A stretch of DNA of 24,010 nt from DAOLOF01 sp964463605 (GCA_964463605.1 CAYXBZ010000009.1:1-24010); one strand, 5' to 3'; numbered from the stretch's first letter, positions 15,520 through 22,237 are shown. The notes: a model not told the origin generated them from the letters alone. Numbers and translations are program-made.

Positions 15520-15557
15520 TGTGGCCTGCTGTCATTGTACAATGACAGCAGGCCACA
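15520..15557. repeat. 38-bp perfect palindrome
   Basis: Every base from 15520 to 15538 pairs with 15539 to 15557; the centre is ATTGTACAAT and the flanks include GGCCTGCTGTC. As RNA it would make a 17-bp stem with a GUAC loop. It lies 9 nt after the phosphomannomutase stop, with the Nudix start 41 nt further on. There is no U-tract on either side, so it is not an ordinary terminator. It could be a mobile palindromic repeat, an mRNA-stabilising hairpin or a binding site. Confidence 0.9.
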
Positions 15558-15566
15558 GAGTTCTTC

Positions 15567-16934
15567 TTAGTTTCGAATCACGCTTAATACCTCGTCTCTT
15601 TTCTTAGCCATAATTTCATCATTAATAGCTTCCAGATTCAGCCTGAGCTTTGGTTCGGTATTTGAAGGGCGCACGTTAAACCAAAAATCTGGATAGGTAA
15701 TGGTTATCCCATCGAGATATGATATATCGGCGTCTGCATATTTTTTAGCTAATTTCTCAATCACCTTATCTTTATCTTTAACCGTGCTGTTGATCTCTCC
15801 AGAATGAGAGTAGCGTTTGTAAGGTTTCACGATTGCCGAGAGAGGTTTGTTCTGTTGACTGATATGGTTCAAGAATTTCACTAGTAGCACTAGTGGAGTG
15901 TCAAATGTGCCAAATTCAAACTTATAAAAGTAGTGTCCTGATGATTCTCCACCAAAAATGGCATCAGTTTCTTCCATTTTAGCTTTAATCAGAGAGTGGC
16001 CTACTCTAGTGATAACTGCTTTGCCTCCAGCTTCATCGATCATATCCTGAGTGACCTTTCCTGGGCGAATGTCATAGCAAACGGTCGCGTTTGGATGACT
16101 CTTTAACTCAATTTGAGCCATCATTCCTCGTAAAATTGCTTGAGGCACTTCTTCCCCTTTCTCGTCTACAAAAAACATTCGATCTCCGTCTCCATCAAGG
16201 GCAATGCCAAGATCAGCTTGTTGCTCGATAACTTTATTTTGCAGATCTTTCAGATTCTCTGGTTTGAGTGGATCTGCATCATGGTTAGGAAAGGTTCCGT
16301 CGAGTTCAAAATAGAGGGGAATCAACTCACAAGGTAGCTTTTTGAAAATTGCTTCCATGTCAAGAGCGCCAACTGAGTTTCCGGCATCGACCACTATCTT
16401 AAGTGGTTTTATTTCCTCAAGATTTACTAAAGTTGAAATAAACTCAATTTGGTCTGCCATCACGCTCTTAAGCTGGATAATTTTTCCAGGCTTATCTGTT
16501 TGAAGAAATTGGCCATCTTTAATGAGCTGAACGATATCTTCCATTCCAGTTCCCTCTCCAATAGGTCTGGCTCGATTTCTAACCAGTTTGAAGCCGTTGT
16601 ACTCGCTGGGATTATGAGAAGCGGTGATCTGAATTCCTCCATCGTATTGATAATGAGCAACTGCAAAGTAAAAGGTAGGGGTGGTGTTAAGGCCAACTTG
16701 AATGACATTTGCTCCAGAAGCGATGATTCCTTCAATCAATGCTTCTTCAAGCTCTGCTGATGAGGGCCGCATATCTCGCGATACAACGATGTTTAAAGAT
16801 TTGCCTGAATTCTCTTTTTGAATTAATTGGACATAGGCTTGCCCGAGTAATTTTGCTACATTTGAGTTTACTTGGTCAGGATAAACTCCTCTAATGTCAT
16901 ACGCCTTAAAAGCAGAAAAGTCTACTGATTTCAT
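15567..16934 (-). CDS. Phosphomannomutase/phosphoglucomutase
   Basis: It interconverts hexose-6-phosphates and hexose-1-phosphates. The 455 residues make the four-domain alpha-D-phosphohexomutase fold. Visible sites are FKAYDIRG (9-16), the phosphoserine loop TASHNPSEYNG with S106, the metal loop DGDGDR (D247, D249, D251), the sugar-binding loop GESSGHYF (328-335), and the phosphate-binding RPSNTEPKLR near the C-terminus. All catalytic residues are present. AAGGA lies 5 nt before the ATG. The gene is 27 nt after the RHH-nucleotidyltransferase and likely cotranscribed with it, giving mannose-1-P or glucose-1-P for that enzyme. Sugar specificity cannot be told from the sequence. Confidence 0.96.
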   Translation of the reverse strand: MKSVDFSAFKAYDIRGVYPDQVNSNVAKLLGQAYVQLIQKENSGKSLNIVVSRDMRPSSAELEEALIEGIIASGANVIQVGLNTTPTFYFAVAHYQYDGGIQITASHNPSEYNGFKLVRNRARPIGEGTGMEDIVQLIKDGQFLQTDKPGKIIQLKSVMADQIEFISTLVNLEEIKPLKIVVDAGNSVGALDMEAIFKKLPCELIPLYFELDGTFPNHDADPLKPENLKDLQNKVIEQQADLGIALDGDGDRMFFVDEKGEEVPQAILRGMMAQIELKSHPNATVCYDIRPGKVTQDMIDEAGGKAVITRVGHSLIKAKMEETDAIFGGESSGHYFYKFEFGTFDTPLVLLVKFLNHISQQNKPLSAIVKPYKRYSHSGEINSTVKDKDKVIEKLAKKYADADISYLDGITITYPDFWFNVRPSNTEPKLRLNLEAINDEIMAKKRDEVLSVIRN

Positions 16935-16961
16935 GTTTTCCTTTTTGTGATTAATAATTTT

Positions 16962-17789
16962 TTATGGTTCGTTTGATTGTTGTTTGTTTGTAATAAATTT
17001 AGTGTCTTGAAGATATTCTTGTTCTGTGTCGACATCAAACCATTCTCCTTGAAAAGAGTAGGCGTAAAGTTGTTTGTTGTTCGCAAGTTTTGGAAAAACA
17101 TCTTTTTCAAGAGTTGACTTTTGTATGTTGGGTATTGCTTTCACAATAGCTGGCTCAAATATGTATATGCCGCTGTTAACTAAACTTACGTCAACATCTT
17201 GATTTTTAGGTTGAAAAGCTTCAACTCGATTGCCTTGAAGCAATACATTATCAAAAGCTTTATGCGAGATTTTGGGTTTAACTGCAATGGTGGCTAAAGC
17301 TTGATTGGAATGATGAAAGGTAGCCATCTCATGAAGATTAATGGTGGTAAAGATATCAGCATGTAGACAAAAAAAAGATTCTTGAATTAGTTTAGCAATA
17401 CTTTTTATGGCACCAGCTGTTCCAAGAGGATTTTTTTCAATCACAACCTTGATTTTAATTTTTGGAAATTGCTTTTGTAACAGTGTTTCAAGATTGTTGC
17501 CTTGTTTGTTGGTTAAGATAATTACTTTCTTAATTTGATATGAGGCCAAATGAGCTAAGAGATGGTTGATCAATGGAGACTGCTTGTAAGGCTTAAGTGG
17601 TTTAAACTCTGCCGATTTTGAGTTGCCACCAGCAAGCAATACTGCCGTTTGAATGGATGGTTGAAAGTAGTCTTGAAGAATAGACTCGATGGCGTGAGAG
17701 CGACTTCTGATTGTTTTTTTGTCAATCAATTGATCTACGTGTTTAATGGTAGATGTAGAGAGAGTAATAGTAAGTCTTTGTTTTGACAC
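16962..17789 (-). CDS. Fusion: ribbon-helix-helix domain plus sugar nucleotidyltransferase
   Basis: Residues 1-42 are a CopG-like ribbon-helix-helix DNA-binding module: a basic beta strand QRLTITLS, helix TIKHVDQLID, and RSRSHAIESILQDYF. From about 47 a nucleotidyltransferase domain follows: TAVLLAGG, LGTAGAIKSIA, HADIFT (metal Asp), NSGIYIFEP, EKDVFPKLA and GEWFDVDTEQEYL. The usual GxGTRLxPLT loop is changed to GGNSKSAEFKPLKPYKQSPL, so nucleotide binding may be altered or weak. Enzymes of this type make NDP-glucose or NDP-mannose; the neighbouring mutase would supply the substrate. The start is GTG. A TTGACA-N17-GATAAA promoter overlaps two AGTATGA repeats 10 bp apart just before the start, which fits binding by its own RHH domain. 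Autoregulation is inference. Confidence 0.85.
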   Translation of the reverse strand: MSKQRLTITLSTSTIKHVDQLIDKKTIRSRSHAIESILQDYFQPSIQTAVLLAGGNSKSAEFKPLKPYKQSPLINHLLAHLASYQIKKVIILTNKQGNNLETLLQKQFPKIKIKVVIEKNPLGTAGAIKSIAKLIQESFFCLHADIFTTINLHEMATFHHSNQALATIAVKPKISHKAFDNVLLQGNRVEAFQPKNQDVDVSLVNSGIYIFEPAIVKAIPNIQKSTLEKDVFPKLANNKQLYAYSFQGEWFDVDTEQEYLQDTKFITNKQQSNEP

Positions 17790-17792
17790 TAT

Positions 17793-17827
17793 TCATACTT
17801 TATCATACTATTTTCAGTATCTGTCAA
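17793..17827 (-). promoter_or_regulatory. Promoter and possible RHH operator of the fusion gene
   Basis: On the minus strand -35 TTGACA (17822-17827) and -10 GATAAA (17799-17804) are 17 bp apart. AGTATGA occurs twice, exactly 10 bp apart (17793-17799 and 17803-17809), over the -10 and start region, and an inverted ATACT lies at 17816-17820. Tandem sites one helical turn apart are typical of ribbon-helix-helix repressors. Confidence 0.55.
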
Positions 17828-17892
17828 GTGGCGGCGAAACTTTGATTGATTTTGGATAAAATTACTGAAAAGTTGATTAGCTGAATGAACGA

Positions 17893-18573
17893 TTAAAGGT
17901 GAATAATAAGTTGTTCCAGTTCTTGATTTAGAGACAAATGATTTTGCGAACTTTTAATTTTCTTGTCCAATTCAAAAAGATGCTGATGTAATTTAATGAG
18001 TGACTGAAGGTTAAATTGATTTGCCTGAGATCGTATTTTGTTAATTACAAATCCTGGACCCTTTATTTCGCCTCCATCTAACGCTTGAATCATCATTCTT
18101 ACCTGTCTTATAAGCATTACAAAACAAAGATACTCGTCATTTTCGATAATTGCTTGCTGAAAAAGTTTCAGTTGGGTGGTTTTTGATGAAGCGATGGGAG
18201 AAAGTGAATCGAGCCACTTAAACAAAGAGTTGGCAAGTTTAAATTCATGAATTGTCGCGTTAGAAAATTTCTTAAGCATGGTTGCTGTCAGCTGTCTTTT
18301 TTCCCAAAGACATATCTCCATTTCTGAAGAGATCAGCAACTCAATCATCTTTGTTAGTTTGGAAGATTTTGGAAGGCTATGAAGTTCCTCAACAACCAAC
18401 ATTCGTGAATGACCAAACAGATCGCTTTTTTGAAGTTTTTCTTCAAGGATTGCTACATCAATCTCTTTTGCATAGAGCCTTTCGATTATAACTTCATTTT
18501 CCTTAGCTTTTTCAATAATCTCTAACAGCTTATTTCTAGAATGAGTGACATTTTCTCCGTGAATGATAATCAT
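17893..18573 (-). CDS. holA: DNA polymerase III delta subunit-like (HolA)
   Basis: The 226-residue protein resembles the clamp-loader delta subunit. It has an N-terminal MIIIHGENVTHSRNKL, then SDLFGHSRMLVVEEL and ICLWEKRQL, as in the HolA nucleotide-binding-like domain, then FKWLDSL and the helical FVMLIRQVRMMIQAL region. It lacks a Walker A motif, as delta does. It is about 100 residues shorter than E. coli HolA and has little of the C-terminal collar domain, which may be normal in reduced CPR genomes. The start is ATG with no Shine-Dalgarno. The assignment rests on pattern and order of motifs, not on a diagnostic site. Confidence 0.7.
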   Translation of the reverse strand: MIIIHGENVTHSRNKLLEIIEKAKENEVIIERLYAKEIDVAILEEKLQKSDLFGHSRMLVVEELHSLPKSSKLTKMIELLISSEMEICLWEKRQLTATMLKKFSNATIHEFKLANSLFKWLDSLSPIASSKTTQLKLFQQAIIENDEYLCFVMLIRQVRMMIQALDGGEIKGPGFVINKIRSQANQFNLQSLIKLHQHLFELDKKIKSSQNHLSLNQELEQLIIHL

Positions 18574-18607
18574 ATAAATGTGTGTTCTATTTAGAGTATT
18601 TTATTCA

Positions 18608-19282
18608 CTATTGAAACGTTATGCCATGTTTTTTTAAGTAAGATCGATGCTCTGAATAGTCTGGATCAAACTGTGCCACTATTTGCCAAAACTGTCGAGA
18701 GTGGTTGCGTTGTATCAGGTGCGCTAGTTCATGCACTATAACATAGTTAATGACTGATGGCGGATAATGAACCAGCCTCCAGTTAAGACTAATTCGATCT
18801 TGTCCACTACAGCTTCCCCATCGAGTTTTCTGCTCACGGAGAGTTAGTGCCTGATACTCAACATTCATCAATTTTGCATAGCTTGATAATTGCTTTTGTA
18901 AATAAATTCTGGCTGATTTTTTTAAAAAGATTATCAATTCTTGATCAATTTTCTTTTGCTGATGATCAGACTTAAGATGAGGAAAATTAAGAATAAGACT
19001 GTTATGATTGATATATATCCCCAGAGGTTGAGATGAATCTGATAAAAAATGTTTTTGGTACATCCTACCAAAAATCATAATTTGAGTTTTAGACTCTACT
19101 TGATTTTTTTTTGAGTTAAGTTTTCGCAATTGATCTTTGATCCATGACTTGTTTTCTTCAATAAAAGACTCAATAGTTCTTTTTGAAGTTCTTTTTGGAG
19201 CCGAGATAATTATCTGATCGGGAGGCTCTACTTTCAGCGTAACTCTTTTAACTCTAGATGGATGGCGGAGTGTGTACTTCAC
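18608..19282 (-). CDS. YgjP-like zinc metallopeptidase
   Basis: The 224 residues match the YgjP/DUF45 group of metallopeptidase-like proteins. The zinc site is HELAH (184-188) with H194 in RNHSRQFW, preceded by the family signature TRWGSCS (153-159) and SLNWRLVHYPPSVINYVIVHE. The N-terminal half is basic with RVTLKVEPPDQIIISAPKRTS. It is probably cytoplasmic; substrates are unknown. The start codon is GTG; TTAAAT lies 5 nt before it, and ATG starts further in would lose the conserved N-terminus. It ends 34 nt before the holA-like start and may be cotranscribed with it. Confidence 0.9.
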   Translation of the reverse strand: MKYTLRHPSRVKRVTLKVEPPDQIIISAPKRTSKRTIESFIEENKSWIKDQLRKLNSKKNQVESKTQIMIFGRMYQKHFLSDSSQPLGIYINHNSLILNFPHLKSDHQQKKIDQELIIFLKKSARIYLQKQLSSYAKLMNVEYQALTLREQKTRWGSCSGQDRISLNWRLVHYPPSVINYVIVHELAHLIQRNHSRQFWQIVAQFDPDYSEHRSYLKKHGITFQ

Positions 19283-19307
19283 AAGAAATTTAACTTGTAG
19301 TGGTTTT

Positions 19308-19319
19308 TATTGTACAATA
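19308..19319. repeat. 12-bp palindrome TATTGTACAATA
   Basis: This perfect palindrome lies between the YgjP-like gene and the tRNA-Leu region. Its centre ATTGTACAAT is the same as that of the 38-bp palindrome at 15520-15557. Each strand reads TACAAT, so it could serve as divergent -10 boxes. Confidence 0.35.
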
Positions 19320-19349
19320 GCCGCTGTAATTGGGATTTTGTTAAGAAGA

Positions 19350-19418
19350 TATAAATCATGCCGAAGTGGCGGAACTGGTAGACCTGCCTGCCGGCAGGCA
19401 GGCGCGCACCTTAGACTT
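19350..19418 (+). pseudogene. Broken partial tRNA-Leu copy with palindrome insertion
   Basis: Positions 19350-19383 are identical to 19419-19452: an 11-nt leader and the first 24 nt of tRNA-Leu. After GTAGAC there are 20 inserted bases, then GCGCAC and CTTAGAC, corresponding to the intact gene's GCGCACGGCTTAGGAC with bases missing. The copy ends there, before the variable arm. It cannot make a tRNA. Confidence 0.85.
19383..19402. repeat. 20-bp perfect palindrome inside the broken tRNA-Leu
   Basis: CCTGCCTGCCGGCAGGCAGG is a perfect GC-only-type palindrome in otherwise AT-rich DNA, placed in the D-arm of the tRNA copy. Short palindromes of this composition are, to my recollection, repeated in CPR genomes, which suggests a mobile repeat; copy number here cannot be tested. 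Confidence 0.75.
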
Positions 19419-19428
19419 TATAAATCAT

Positions 19429-19511
19429 GCCGAAGTGGCGGAACTGGTAGACGCGCACGGCTTAGGACCGTGTGGGCTTTGCCCTTGGAGGTTCAAGTCC
19501 TCTCTTCGGCA
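19429..19511 (+). tRNA. tRNA-Leu (anticodon TAG)
   Basis: The acceptor GCCGAAG pairs with CTTCGGC, the anticodon stem CACGG/CCGTG encloses CTTAGGA (TAG, Leu), a long variable arm (GGGCTTTGCCC) follows, and the T-arm is GAGG-TTCAAGT-CCTC. The 83-nt length fits a class II tRNA. The discriminator is A; CCA is not encoded in full. Confidence 0.96.
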
Positions 19512-19586
19512 CATTTTCCCAATTTAGTCACAAAGTGACTAAACTGGCAACTTAAAATGATTGAACTCTCTATCTCTAGAAGAATT

Positions 19587-19618
19587 AAAAAAAACCTCGA
19601 GTTTCCTCGAGGTTTTTT
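19587..19618. terminator. Bidirectional Rho-independent terminator
   Basis: A 7-bp stem CCTCGAG/CTCGAGG (19595-19601, 19606-19612) with a 4-nt loop has an A run before and a T run after it. It can end tRNA-Leu transcripts from the left and the small RNA from the right. Confidence 0.9.
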
Positions 19619-19661
19619 GTCTCAGAACGTAACTCCCGGTGAGGAGAACCTTCTGAGGTAC
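19587..19661 (-). ncRNA. Candidate small RNA, about 75 nt
   Basis: A near-consensus promoter (19667-19694) points into this stretch, which holds no ORF. The predicted RNA begins near 19659-19661 and folds into a 7-bp outer stem CTCAGAA/TTCTGAG (19651-19657 with 19621-19627), two inner pairs (GT/AC), and an apical 4-bp stem CTCC/GGAG with a 6-nt loop. A short ACAAAA spacer leads to the terminator CCTCGAG-GAAA-CTCGAGG followed by eight T. It does not match any riboswitch or housekeeping RNA that I recognise. It could be a regulatory sRNA or an antisense partner of something elsewhere. Confidence 0.65.
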
Positions 19662-19666
19662 TATTC

Positions 19667-19694
19667 ATTATAATAAATACTATAAGATTGTCAA
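19667..19694 (-). promoter_or_regulatory. Near-consensus promoter for the small RNA
   Basis: On the minus strand TTGACA (19689-19694) and TATAAT (19667-19672) are 16 bp apart, both hexamers perfect. Upstream of -35, ATCA occurs at 10-bp steps (19701, 19711, 19721), an AT-rich phased stretch that may bend DNA or act as an UP-like element. It is the best promoter in the window. Confidence 0.75.
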
Positions 19695-19754
19695 TAGTAT
19701 ATCAATAAATATCAAAAAACATCATTATTTACTCTCAAAAACTGTCAAAACGAA

Positions 19755-20477
19755 TCAATCAATCTCATCATTTCTTACATATTCTAGGACATTGGTATCA
19801 GTCTTTCTCTCCAATCCAAGAGCTCGATCATCATACTTCATCTCGGTCATCCATTGATTCACGGAATTTGTCCATTTATCAACACTGGCTGTATATTTTT
19901 TCGCGATTTCTGAAACTTGCAACCTACCTTGCTCAACATAATTTGCTCGTAGTTCTCTGGCAGCTCTTTCAAACCCAGCCTCGTAGTTATCAAAACCAAG
20001 AGTACCTCTTGAATGGATGCCAAAGCCTAAACAGTTATATGTTCCCTCTGGAATATTTTTACAAAGATTACTTTCTTCCATCATTATTGCAGGCAGAAAT
20101 CTGAAGTCCAGATTGTAGCGATCTGCAATCTCCACAAGAATTGCTCCATAATGATCGTGAGGAGTAAGTGGCGAGTTATACTTTTGTAAAAAATTGGCAA
20201 CGATTTGAGCTCTAGCGTCCTCTAGTTCAAGTTGACTCTCAACTCCCATAACTTGAGGTTCAGACAATGAGTTACTGGCGATTTGAGTGTGTTGGGTTGT
20301 TTGATCAAGGGTGATGAGTTGTTGATTCAAATCAAGTTGTTGATATGAATAGATCATCAGTAACACTAAGACGATGCTACATCCAATTAACCACTTAACG
20401 CTTTTCCAGATAAATAACATGTTATTACTATAGCAAACTTGAGGATGATTGTCTCGCTTCCTTTCATTTCCACTCAT
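19755..20477 (-). CDS. Membrane-anchored lysozyme/transglycosylase-like protein
   Basis: The protein is 240 residues from ATG 20477, or 221 from ATG 20420. The second start is preferred: it gives MLFIWKSVKWLIGCSIVLVLLMIYSY, a clean signal anchor, and TATAGT lies 6 nt upstream of it. After a Gln/Ser-rich linker the outer domain has VEIADRYNLDFRFLPAIMMEESNLCK, YNCLGFGIHSRGTLGFDNYEAGFERAARELRANY and a C-terminal helical part. The EES pattern with GFGIHS is like the goose-lysozyme/SLT-type glycosidase group, where the Glu is the catalytic acid. It probably cuts or remodels peptidoglycan outside the membrane. The family is assigned by motif pattern, so the exact class is uncertain. Confidence 0.75.
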   Translation of the reverse strand: MSGNERKRDNHPQVCYSNNMLFIWKSVKWLIGCSIVLVLLMIYSYQQLDLNQQLITLDQTTQHTQIASNSLSEPQVMGVESQLELEDARAQIVANFLQKYNSPLTPHDHYGAILVEIADRYNLDFRFLPAIMMEESNLCKNIPEGTYNCLGFGIHSRGTLGFDNYEAGFERAARELRANYVEQGRLQVSEIAKKYTASVDKWTNSVNQWMTEMKYDDRALGLERKTDTNVLEYVRNDEID

Positions 20478-20533
20478 GAATAATAATTAAAGATTACTTA
20501 TAATACACATAGATACAAATAAGTAGGCTTTGT

Positions 20534-20539
20534 GAAGGA
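20534..20539 (+). promoter_or_regulatory. Shine-Dalgarno that fixes the glycoside hydrolase start
   Basis: GAAGGA lies 7 nt before ATG 20547. This favours that ATG over the in-frame GTG at 20532, which overlaps the ribosome site. A TATAAT about 50 nt upstream (near 20498-20503) is a likely -10. Confidence 0.75.
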
Positions 20540-20546
20540 TTGTTAT

Positions 20547-21548
20547 ATGAATATTCATAGATTTTTTGTAGGCTTATTTTTGGTGGTGCTTTTTTTATCC
20601 TTATCTGTAACAAACGTTGCGGCGTTGGAAACAGATTTGTTGGGGGTTCATATCTTAGCTCCTCATGATCTTGAATACGCACTCAAATTATTAAAGACGG
20701 AGGGAAACCAACACAGGTGGCACTATGTTACTGTTCCTTTTGTTTATGGCGATCTTGAAAAGTATGATTATTGGCATTCTTTTTTTATAGATTGTAAAAA
20801 AAATCAGGTTATTCCAATTGTGCGGTTAGCGACCCAGATGGATGGAGACTCTTGGGCTATTCCCAATAGAAGACAAATTGTTCAAGCTTTTGATTTTTTT
20901 AACCAACTACCCTGGCCAACAGATGAAAGACTGATTGTTGTGTATAACGAGGTGAATCATGCCAAAGAATGGGGAGGAATTATTGATCCAATTGGCTACA
21001 CTCAAACTTTAGAATTTGTAGCTAATTGGGCTCATACGGAAGTGAAAAATTACAAGATACTTCCAGCCGCTATGGATTTGGCAGCTCCAAATTCTAGAGA
21101 GACTAGAGAGGCATTTACCTACTTATCGCAGATGTTAAGCGCAAATCCCTGGATATTTGACCATGTTGATTACTGGAATTCTCATTCATATCCAAATCCA
21201 GCATTTTCTGCTAGTCCTACCAAAACTGGCCAAAATTCCTTGCGTGGTTTTGAATATGAGTTGAGGTTTTTAAAAGAAAAAACAGGAAGAGATTATGATG
21301 TCTTTATTACCGAAACAGGTTGGGTTGATAATCGATATACTAGGCCTTGGCTATTAAGTTATTACACTTATGCTTTGCAACATATTTGGTCTCATCCTCA
21401 CGTAAAAGGTGTAACCCCCTTTTTACTGAGAGGAGCTCCAGGTCCTTTTAAATCATTCTCCTTTTTTGATGAGTCAAACCAACCGACTAAGATGTATCAA
21501 GCATTTCAAGAGAGCATCAAAGGCTTGTCAACTCAGGAAAATGATTAG
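20547..21548 (+). CDS. Secreted glycoside hydrolase-like protein (TIM barrel)
   Basis: From ATG 20547 the protein has 333 residues. Residues 1-26 are a Sec signal peptide: basic MNIHR, hydrophobic FFVGLFLVVLFLSLSV, and a likely cut after VAA. The rest resembles a clan-A glycoside hydrolase barrel: VVYNEVNH holds the presumed acid E135 and FITETGWV the presumed nucleophile E256; WRWHY and YWNSHSYP also look like barrel-end substrate residues. The two Glu sit on strands 4 and 7 as expected. The sugar target is unknown; it may act on the cell's own surface glycan or a host's. It is divergent from the lysozyme-like gene, and a terminator shared with hsp20 follows. Confidence 0.8.
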   Translation: MNIHRFFVGLFLVVLFLSLSVTNVAALETDLLGVHILAPHDLEYALKLLKTEGNQHRWHYVTVPFVYGDLEKYDYWHSFFIDCKKNQVIPIVRLATQMDGDSWAIPNRRQIVQAFDFFNQLPWPTDERLIVVYNEVNHAKEWGGIIDPIGYTQTLEFVANWAHTEVKNYKILPAAMDLAAPNSRETREAFTYLSQMLSANPWIFDHVDYWNSHSYPNPAFSASPTKTGQNSLRGFEYELRFLKEKTGRDYDVFITETGWVDNRYTRPWLLSYYTYALQHIWSHPHVKGVTPFLLRGAPGPFKSFSFFDESNQPTKMYQAFQESIKGLSTQEND

Positions 21549-21587
21549 ACTAAATTACAGTTTTAAAAATTATTCAAGCGCTTAAAC

Positions 21588-21613
21588 AAAACCAGCCACT
21601 TTGGGCTGGTTTT
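21588..21613. terminator. Terminator between convergent glycoside hydrolase and hsp20 genes
   Basis: A stem AAAACCAGCC/GGCTGGTTTT (21588-21597, 21604-21613) with a 6-nt loop. The A and T runs allow it to act in both directions. Confidence 0.85.
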
Positions 21614-21646
21614 GAAACATTGCAAGCAGCTAGATTTTTATTGTCT

Positions 21647-22063
21647 CTATTTACTTGACTTAGCTTTGATAGAAAGTTTTCTTGGTTTTGTTTCTTCTAG
21701 CTTGGGAAAACCTACAGTGAGTACTCCAGAGTCAAGACTGGCTTCAGGATCTTTTGACATGTCGATATTGCCGGGAACTGCTACTTTGTATGAGTAGCTC
21801 CAGGATGCTTTTGCGTAGTGAGTTTTGTCTTTATCTTCTTGCTCATCTTCCTTAGCTGCTTTGATCCACAGCACTCCATCCTCAAAGGTTAAATCAATAT
21901 GATCAATGTCAACTCCCGCCACATTGGCTTTGACAACAACCTCATCAGTTGTTTCAAAAATATCTAAGCTGTCTCTGGCACTTCCCCAACCAAAATCAGT
22001 TTCATCCCAAAAATCAGGCCATCTGCTTAACATTCTTAAAGGTCTAAATGGAACTAACTCCAT
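21647..22063 (-). CDS. Small heat-shock protein Hsp20
   Basis: This is an ATP-independent chaperone that binds unfolding proteins. The 138 residues hold an alpha-crystallin domain (about 30-125): DIFETTDEVVVKANVAGVD, FEDGVLWIKA, and the closing motif GVLTVGFPK, where GVLTLTLPK is usual. A short C-terminal tail includes KLSIKAK (an I-x-I-like stretch). A strong ribosome site AAAGGAGG lies 5-6 nt before the ATG, the best in the window. The promoter (TTGACA at 22180-22185, TAAACT at 22156-22161) overlaps a CIRCE-like operator, so expression is likely repressed by HrcA and released by heat. Confidence 0.95.
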   Translation of the reverse strand: MELVPFRPLRMLSRWPDFWDETDFGWGSARDSLDIFETTDEVVVKANVAGVDIDHIDLTFEDGVLWIKAAKEDEQEDKDKTHYAKASWSYSYKVAVPGNIDMSKDPEASLDSGVLTVGFPKLEETKPRKLSIKAKSSK

Positions 22064-22127
22064 AAGGTCCTCCTTTCTCTGCCAATGGTGCGTGCTGAGT
22101 ATGATTTAGTTACATTCAGTCGGCTCA

Positions 22128-22154
22128 TTAGCAGACATGATTAATAACTGCTAA
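22128..22154 (-). promoter_or_regulatory. CIRCE-like operator of hsp20
   Basis: TTAGCAGAC-N9-AACTGCTAA has the exact 9-9-9 geometry of CIRCE (TTAGCACTC-N9-GAGTGCTAA), with 6 of 9 outer bases fixed in each arm plus partial inner matches. It begins at the expected transcript start, just after -10 TAAACT. A second pair of half-sites (22159-22167 and 22187-22195, TTAGCA/TGCTAA) overlaps the promoter with 19 bp between, about one helical turn longer. Confidence 0.75.
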
Positions 22155-22155
22155 T

Positions 22156-22185
22156 AGTTTAGCAAAGGTTGGCAGTCGTTGTCAA
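22156..22185 (-). promoter_or_regulatory. Promoter of hsp20
   Basis: -35 TTGACA is at 22180-22185 and -10 TAAACT at 22156-22161, 18 bp apart, on the minus strand. Transcription would start within the CIRCE-like repeat. Confidence 0.65.
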
Positions 22186-22237
22186 GAGTTGCTAATTCAG
22201 ATCGATAAAGATTATTATGAGTGAGTATGATTGGAAC

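Noticed and set aside
16449..16760. 103-codon ORF opposite phosphomannomutase
   Set aside because: It is a shadow of a conserved gene on the other strand.
19272..19538. 88-codon ORF over the tRNA-Leu region
   Set aside because: It translates the tRNA and its broken copy; the repeated CRSGGTGR segments are tRNA sequence, not protein.
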